DNA from: an uncultured Erythrobacter sp.
GTDB lineage: Bacteria > Pseudomonadota > Alphaproteobacteria > Sphingomonadales > Sphingomonadaceae
Reading direction: 5' to 3'
Assembly: GCA_947258465.1 (NCBI GenBank)
Contig: CAMYIQ010000079.1
Coordinates: 1 to 9,449, forward strand
DNA length: 9,449 bases
In this document: one piece after another, positions 5,860 through 9,449 of the stretch
How the letters are laid out: the number at the start of each line of letters is the position of its first letter
Position numbering within the stretch: the first letter of the stretch is position 1
Program-made: the position numbers and the translations under genes
Notes under the pieces: model-generated
The model's input: the letters and a program-made list of their open reading frames with translations, nothing else
Database searches by the model: none
Told to the model about the DNA's origin: nothing

Positions 5860-8196
5860 ATGTCGCCCACCCATCCCCATATGGCGGGCATGACAAAACA
5901 GAACAAATTCCGGAAGCCGCAGGGGCTTCCGTCGAAACAGCAAATTATCGAATTCATCCAGACCTCCGACATTCCCGCCGGCAAGCGCGAGATCGCCAAG
6001 GCGTTCGGGCTCAAGGGTCAGGAAAAGATCGCCCTGAAGAAGCGCCTCAAGGACATGGCCGAAGAAGGCCTGATCGACGGCAAACGCACTGCCTATCACC
6101 GGATGGGCGGCGTACCCAAGGTAACCGTGCTCAAGATCGTAGCGATCGAGGATGGCGAGCCTGTAGCCGAGCCCGAGAACTGGGCTCCCGACAACAAGGA
6201 AAAGCCGCCGCGCCTGATGGTGAAGGAAAGCAAGAAGATGGCCGCGCTCAAACGTGGCGACCGGATTCTTGCGCGCAATGAAGAAACCGAGCGCGGGTGG
6301 CGCGCGACGCCGATAAAGAAACTGCCTGCGCGCACCGAAGGGCTGATGGGCGTCGTCGAAAAGGATGGCAGCGGTAATTACTGGCTCGCCCCCGTCGACA
6401 AGCGCGTGCGCGAAAGTGCGCCCATCGGCGATGTCGGCGAGGCGAAGGAAGGCGAACTGGTGCTGGCCGAGCGGATGGGCAAATCCGCCCGCTCCAAGGT
6501 GAAGGTCGTCGAGGTGGTCGGCGATCCGCTCGCTCCCAAGGCCTTCAGCCTGATCGCCATTGCCAAGCACGGCATACCGCACATCTTCCCGCAGGAAACG
6601 ATTGCCGAGGCCGAACGTGCGGTCGACCTGCCGCTCTCGCCCGATCACCGCGAGGACCTGCGCGATGTGCCCATCGTCGCCATCGACCCGGCCGATGCGC
6701 GCGATCACGACGACGCGATCTGGGCCGAGCCGGATGGGAAGGGCGGCTACCGCGCGATCATCGCGATTGCCGATGTCAGCTATTACGTCCGCCCCGGTGG
6801 CGCGCTCGACCGTGAAGCGAGGAAGCGCGGTAATTCGGTCTATTTCCCCGACCGTGTTGTGCCCATGCTACCCGAAGTGCTGAGCGCCGATGTCTGTTCA
6901 CTGAAGCAAGATGTCGACCGCGCGGCGATGGCTTGCCACATCCGCATCGACGCGGAGGGCAAGGTTACCGAATGGCGCTTCACCCGCGCGATCGTGCGGC
7001 TCGCAAAGAACATCGCCTACGAGGACGCGCAGGCGGCCATCGATGCTGGCGACGCGCCCGAGTACCTCGCAAACCTGTGGGGCGCGTGGAAACTGCTGTT
7101 TAAGGCGCGCCAGGCGCGCGATCCGCTCGATCTCGAATTGCCCGAGCGACAGGTACGCCTCAACGACGAGGGTGTGATCGAGGAGATCGCCGTGCGCGAA
7201 CGGCTCGATGCGCACCGCGTGGTCGAAGACTTCATGATCGCCGCAAACGTCGCTGCGGCCAAGGCACTCGAGGCCAAGGCCGCACCCGTCGTTTACCGTG
7301 TGCACGAACAGCCGAGCCGCGAGAAGCTGCTTGCCTTCCGCGAATATCTCGCCACGCAGGGCAAGAAGTTCGCGCTGGGGCAGGTCATCACGCCGGGGCT
7401 GTTCAACCGCATGCTCAAGGACATCGCCGATCCGGCGGAAAAGGCGCTGATCATGGAAGCGGTGCTGCGCAGTCAGACGCAGGCCTTTTACGGGCCGCAG
7501 AATGCGGGGCACTTCGGCCTATCGCTTGGCTCTTACGCGCATTTCACCTCGCCGATCCGTCGCTACGCCGACCTTCTCGTCCACCGCGCGCTGGTCGATG
7601 CCTATAAGCTGGAACAGCCCGAACCCAAGATCGACCTGCCCGAGACATCCGGCCTTTCGGATCGTGACAAGACCGCGCTGCACCAGATCACCGATGCGAT
7701 CAGCCAGACCGAACGCCGCGCGATGGAGGCCGAACGCGACACGATCGATCGCTATGTCGCTGCCTGGCTTTCGGGCCGTGTGGGCGAGACCTTCGACACG
7801 CGCATCACCGGCGTTCAGGGCTTCGGGTTCTTCGCCACGATCGAGAAACTGGGCGGTGACGGCCTTGTGCCGGTCAGCACGCTGGGGCGCGAATATTACA
7901 GCTATGACGAGAAAGCGCAAAAGCTGATCGGCGAAAGCAGCGGCACCGAATATGCCGTGGGCGACCGCCTCAAACTGAAGCTCGCCGAGGCCAATGCGCT
8001 GACCGGGGCGCTCAAATTCGAAGTCCCCGACAGCGACGGGCAGGGGATCGAGAGCCGCGGTAATCGTCCGCCGCCCAAGAAGCGCAGCCACCAGAAACGC
8101 GGCGCGAAGAAAGGGGCAGGGACTTCGCGCCAGGCGCACGCACAGGGCAAGCGTGGCCGCCCGGGAAATATCCGGCACCAGGGGCGCAAGAAGTAG
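5860..8196 (+). CDS. rnr: Ribonuclease R, 3'-5' exoribonuclease
   Basis: A 778-residue processive 3'-to-5' exoribonuclease that degrades structured RNA and takes part in RNA quality control. The N-terminal winged-helix region (about 25-75, GKREIAKAFGLKG...) is followed by cold-shock-like domains (about 157-240). The RNB catalytic domain (about 265-600) has IDPADARDHDDAI, giving metal-binding Asp276, Asp282, Asp284 and Asp285, the expected acidic set. HFTSPIRRYADLLVHRAL (561-578) marks the end of the RNB core. An S1 domain starts at about 641 (VGETFDTRITGVQGFGFF). The last 40 residues are very rich in Lys, Arg, Gly and His, as in RNase R tails that bind RNA or partners. ATG 5860 is favoured by AGAGGTGA just upstream. 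ATG 5890 (MTKQNKF) would remove ten non-conserved residues and is a real alternative. The gene is flanked by repeats and converges with usp. Confidence 0.95.
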   Translation: MSPTHPHMAGMTKQNKFRKPQGLPSKQQIIEFIQTSDIPAGKREIAKAFGLKGQEKIALKKRLKDMAEEGLIDGKRTAYHRMGGVPKVTVLKIVAIEDGEPVAEPENWAPDNKEKPPRLMVKESKKMAALKRGDRILARNEETERGWRATPIKKLPARTEGLMGVVEKDGSGNYWLAPVDKRVRESAPIGDVGEAKEGELVLAERMGKSARSKVKVVEVVGDPLAPKAFSLIAIAKHGIPHIFPQETIAEAERAVDLPLSPDHREDLRDVPIVAIDPADARDHDDAIWAEPDGKGGYRAIIAIADVSYYVRPGGALDREARKRGNSVYFPDRVVPMLPEVLSADVCSLKQDVDRAAMACHIRIDAEGKVTEWRFTRAIVRLAKNIAYEDAQAAIDAGDAPEYLANLWGAWKLLFKARQARDPLDLELPERQVRLNDEGVIEEIAVRERLDAHRVVEDFMIAANVAAAKALEAKAAPVVYRVHEQPSREKLLAFREYLATQGKKFALGQVITPGLFNRMLKDIADPAEKALIMEAVLRSQTQAFYGPQNAGHFGLSLGSYAHFTSPIRRYADLLVHRALVDAYKLEQPEPKIDLPETSGLSDRDKTALHQITDAISQTERRAMEAERDTIDRYVAAWLSGRVGETFDTRITGVQGFGFFATIEKLGGDGLVPVSTLGREYYSYDEKAQKLIGESSGTEYAVGDRLKLKLAEANALTGALKFEVPDSDGQGIESRGNRPPPKKRSHQKRGAKKGAGTSRQAHAQGKRGRPGNIRHQGRKK

Positions 8197-8210
8197 GCAC
8201 GCTATCCGCA

Positions 8211-8289
8211 GTCAGTGCGAGGAGCCGCAGGCTTCGCGGCAATCCAGACAGCGCGGGACTGAATTGCTTCGCTACGCTCGCAATGACAG
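8211..8289. repeat. Inverted repeat between convergent genes (TGCGAGC...GAAGCAATCCAG family)
   Basis: The left arm (8211-8247) begins GTCAGTGCGAGGAGCCGCAG and ends GGCAATCCAG. The right arm (8259-8289) reads, as reverse complement, CTGTCATTGCGAGCGTAGCG and ends AAGCAATTCAG. The ends match well and the middle of the left arm is about 6 nt longer. I recognise this as a dispersed bacterial intergenic repeat, often found in this paired layout. It lies between the rnr stop and the usp stop. In RNA it would form a long hairpin on either strand, so it could act as a bidirectional 3' end or transcript stabiliser. Confidence 0.75.
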
Positions 8290-8300
8290 GGAAGCCGCCG

Positions 8301-8753
8301 CTACGCCAGCGCGTCGATCTGTTCGCGGCTTAGGCCGCCGGGGACAAGGTAAAGCGGGCAGGGCAGGCTGCTCGCATTGCCCGCGAAATGCGTTACCAGC
8401 GGGCCGGACCCGCCTTCGGCACTCGTCGCCAGCACCAGCGCGGCGATATTGGCATGTTCTTCGATATACTTGCGGATAACGTCGGCGGCCGATCCCGGAC
8501 GCACGGCGATGGTCGGCATCTTGCCCATCTCGCCGAAAATGTTTCCTGCCGCGCTGTTGGCCATCACTTCGGCCCGCTCGCGCGCTTCCTGCTCGATCGT
8601 CGCCTGAACGCCGCCGAACGCGTTGAAGGTCTGCTGCGGCACCAGCGCCAGAATATGCACCGATCCGCCGGTTTTCTGCGCCCGCAGCGAGGCAAAGCGC
8701 AGCGCCTGTCTGGCTTCTTCGGTCTCGTCCATGACGACAAGGTATGTACGCAT
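8301..8753 (-). CDS. Universal stress protein (UspA family)
   Basis: A 150-residue single-domain cytosolic Usp. The N-terminus MRTYLVVMDETEEARQALRFA is the classic first strand, with an Asp followed by a helix, then the second strand VHILALV. The C-terminal half has a strand, helix and strand pattern (ADVIRKYIEEH, then AALVLATSAEGG) and ends PCPLYLVPGG. The usual ATP-binding pattern is G-x2-G-x9-G-S/T. Here there is Gly114-x2-Gly117, but the next Gly (125) comes after only seven residues and is followed by Asn, so ATP binding is doubtful. Usp proteins modulate stress survival and their targets vary. On the minus strand, GGGGAG (8759-8764) lies 5 nt before the ATG and supports the start. It is convergent with rnr and divergent from the E2 gene, with 133 nt between the two start codons. 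Confidence 0.9.
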   Translation of the reverse strand: MRTYLVVMDETEEARQALRFASLRAQKTGGSVHILALVPQQTFNAFGGVQATIEQEARERAEVMANSAAGNIFGEMGKMPTIAVRPGSAADVIRKYIEEHANIAALVLATSAEGGSGPLVTHFAGNASSLPCPLYLVPGGLSREQIDALA

Positions 8754-8886
8754 CGATGCTCCCCGGCTCCCTCGGCAGCGGACTACCCGCTAATTCGTAT
8801 TCTGCGCAAGGACCTTGCAGGTGACGAACCTTTTCGCCAGAGGGGCGATTGAACTCACTCCCCAGCGAGGACGTAACGTCAAAACC
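8754..8886. promoter_or_regulatory. Divergent usp-E2 intergenic region
   Basis: These 133 nt separate the divergent starts of usp and the E2 gene and must hold both promoters if neither is read from afar. I see no convincing -35/-10 pair. TTGCAG at 8815-8820 lacks a partner on the plus strand, and the minus-strand TTGCGC (8809-8804) leads only to a poor -10. The segment is a little more AT-rich around 8791-8802. Confidence 0.4.
8870..8880. promoter_or_regulatory. Perfect 11-bp palindrome before the E2 start
   Basis: GACGTAACGTC is a perfect palindrome with 5-bp arms around a central A. It ends 6 nt before the E2 ATG, where a ribosome binding site would normally sit. The only Shine-Dalgarno-like GAGG (8867-8870) overlaps its edge and is 16 nt from the ATG. 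It could be an operator or simply chance; the short arms keep confidence low. Confidence 0.25.
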
Positions 8887-9449
8887 ATGCCCACGCCGAT
8901 CAAGATGCCCGCCCTGTCGCCCACCATGGAGGAGGGCACGCTTGCCAAATGGCTGGTAAAGCCGGGGGACACGGTCAATGCCGGCGACATCATGGCCGAG
9001 ATCGAAACCGACAAGGCGACGATGGAATTCGAAGCCGTGGACGAAGGCACAATCGCCTCCATCGCGGTGGAAGAAGGGACCGAGGGCGTGAAGGTCGGCA
9101 CGGTCATCGCCATGCTTGCCGAAGAGGGCGAGGACCTTGACGAAGCGGCAAAGGCCGCGCCTGCGGTTGATGCGCCCGTTGAAGAGCCCACCGAAGCCAA
9201 GGAAGAAGAAAAGGACGTCGTCCCAGCGAAAGCTGGGACCGCTAACGGCTCCGCTCAACCGAAAGCGACCCCAGCGTCCGCTGGGGTGACGGACAAGGAC
9301 CGTATCATCGCCTCGCCGCTAGCCAAGCGGATCGCCGAGCAGAAGGGTATCGATCTTTCGGGCGTGAAGGGCAGCGGCCCGAACGGCCGGATCGTGAAAG
9401 CAGACGTCGAGAGTGCGACGGCCGGCGCCGCGCCCGCCAAGGCTGAAGC
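8887..9449 (+). CDS. pdhC: Pyruvate dehydrogenase E2, dihydrolipoamide acetyltransferase (3' truncated)
   Basis: The first 187 codons of the acetyltransferase core subunit of the pyruvate dehydrogenase complex, which moves acetyl groups from E1 to CoA. The N-terminal lipoyl domain (about 1-80) has PALSPTMEEGTLAKWLVKPG and the lipoylation site Lys43 in ETDKATMEFEAVDEG. An acidic, Ala/Pro-rich linker (about 85-138) leads to the peripheral subunit-binding domain (about 139-175: IIASPLAKRIAEQKGIDL, then GSGPNGRIVKADV). That second domain separates E2 from alphaproteobacterial E1-beta, which may also carry a lipoyl domain. The catalytic domain lies beyond the window, so a pyruvate rather than 2-oxoglutarate role rests on the N-terminal motif (PALSPTMEEG). 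Residues 110-135 are encoded by the inverted repeat at 9216-9291, apparently an in-frame insertion. The start is set by the family N-terminus, although the Shine-Dalgarno is poor. No E1 genes are adjacent in this window. Confidence 0.93.
   Translation, partial: MPTPIKMPALSPTMEEGTLAKWLVKPGDTVNAGDIMAEIETDKATMEFEAVDEGTIASIAVEEGTEGVKVGTVIAMLAEEGEDLDEAAKAAPAVDAPVEEPTEAKEEEKDVVPAKAGTANGSAQPKATPASAGVTDKDRIIASPLAKRIAEQKGIDLSGVKGSGPNGRIVKADVESATAGAAPAKAE
9216..9291. repeat. Palindromic element inside the E2 coding sequence
   Basis: Two hairpin-forming arms are inverted relative to each other: 9216-9240, centred on CCCAGCGAAAGCTGGG, and 9265-9291, centred on CCCCAGCGTCCGCTGGGG. Each arm is itself a perfect 6-8 bp stem (the first with a GAAA loop), and the outer ends CGTC and GACG also pair. 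The layout matches a dispersed sphingomonad intergenic repeat (GTCATCCCAGCGAAAGCTGG type, recalled). Here it is in frame and stop-free, encoding VVPAKAGT in the left arm and ATPASAGVT in the right, between the lipoyl and subunit-binding domains. Confidence 0.75.

Noticed and set aside
8272..9258. A 328-codon minus-strand frame across usp and the E2 start
   Set aside because: It overlaps usp in a different frame on the same strand and is antisense to the lipoyl domain; it matches no family.
1..9449. CRISPR array, prophage, insertion sequence, defence or toxin-antitoxin system
   Set aside because: No direct-repeat and spacer pattern, no transposase, integrase, nuclease or toxin-like gene; every large gene belongs to a known housekeeping or metabolic family.

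Overview
The window is a GC-rich stretch of bacterial chromosome that most resembles an alphaproteobacterium of the order Sphingomonadales (Erythrobacteraceae or Sphingomonadaceae). The reasons are the protein flavour, the CvpA/NifU-like gene pair, the MHS-type transporter with a long outer loop, PhaR, a sphingomonad-style pyruvate dehydrogenase E2, and several inverted-repeat families typical of sphingomonad intergenic DNA. The placement comes from recognition, not from a database search.

Layout. Positions 1-3412 hold a tight same-strand run: the 3' end of cvpA, a NifU/IscU-like scaffold gene overlapping it by 1 nt, an MHS-family major facilitator with a strong Shine-Dalgarno, and an alanine racemase (alr) 7 nt later. 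A near-perfect 18-bp palindrome lies between the scaffold gene and the transporter and may be an operator. Positions 3413-4042 carry a TGC-rich leader with an inverted repeat and phaR, the polyhydroxyalkanoate regulator. Positions 4205-5746 encode prolyl-tRNA synthetase of the archaeal/eukaryotic-like type (proS), and 5860-8196 encode RNase R (rnr). A universal stress protein gene (8301-8753) lies on the minus strand, convergent with rnr. It is divergent from the pyruvate dehydrogenase E2 gene (8887 to the window end, 3' truncated).

Four different inverted-repeat elements occupy the second half of the window. Three fill the phaR-proS, proS-rnr and rnr-usp intergenic gaps. The fourth lies inside the E2 coding sequence, in frame, where it encodes part of the Ala/Pro-rich linker between the lipoyl domain and the subunit-binding domain.

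The genes are mostly housekeeping functions: Fe-S biology, cell-wall D-alanine, carbon storage control, translation, RNA decay and central carbon metabolism. I see no prophage, transposase, CRISPR array, toxin-antitoxin or defence locus, no RNA gene, and no clear new biological system. The observations most worth following are the in-frame palindromic element in the E2 gene, the loss of zinc-site cysteines in ProRS, the missing third cysteine in the IscU-like protein, and the two putative operators.
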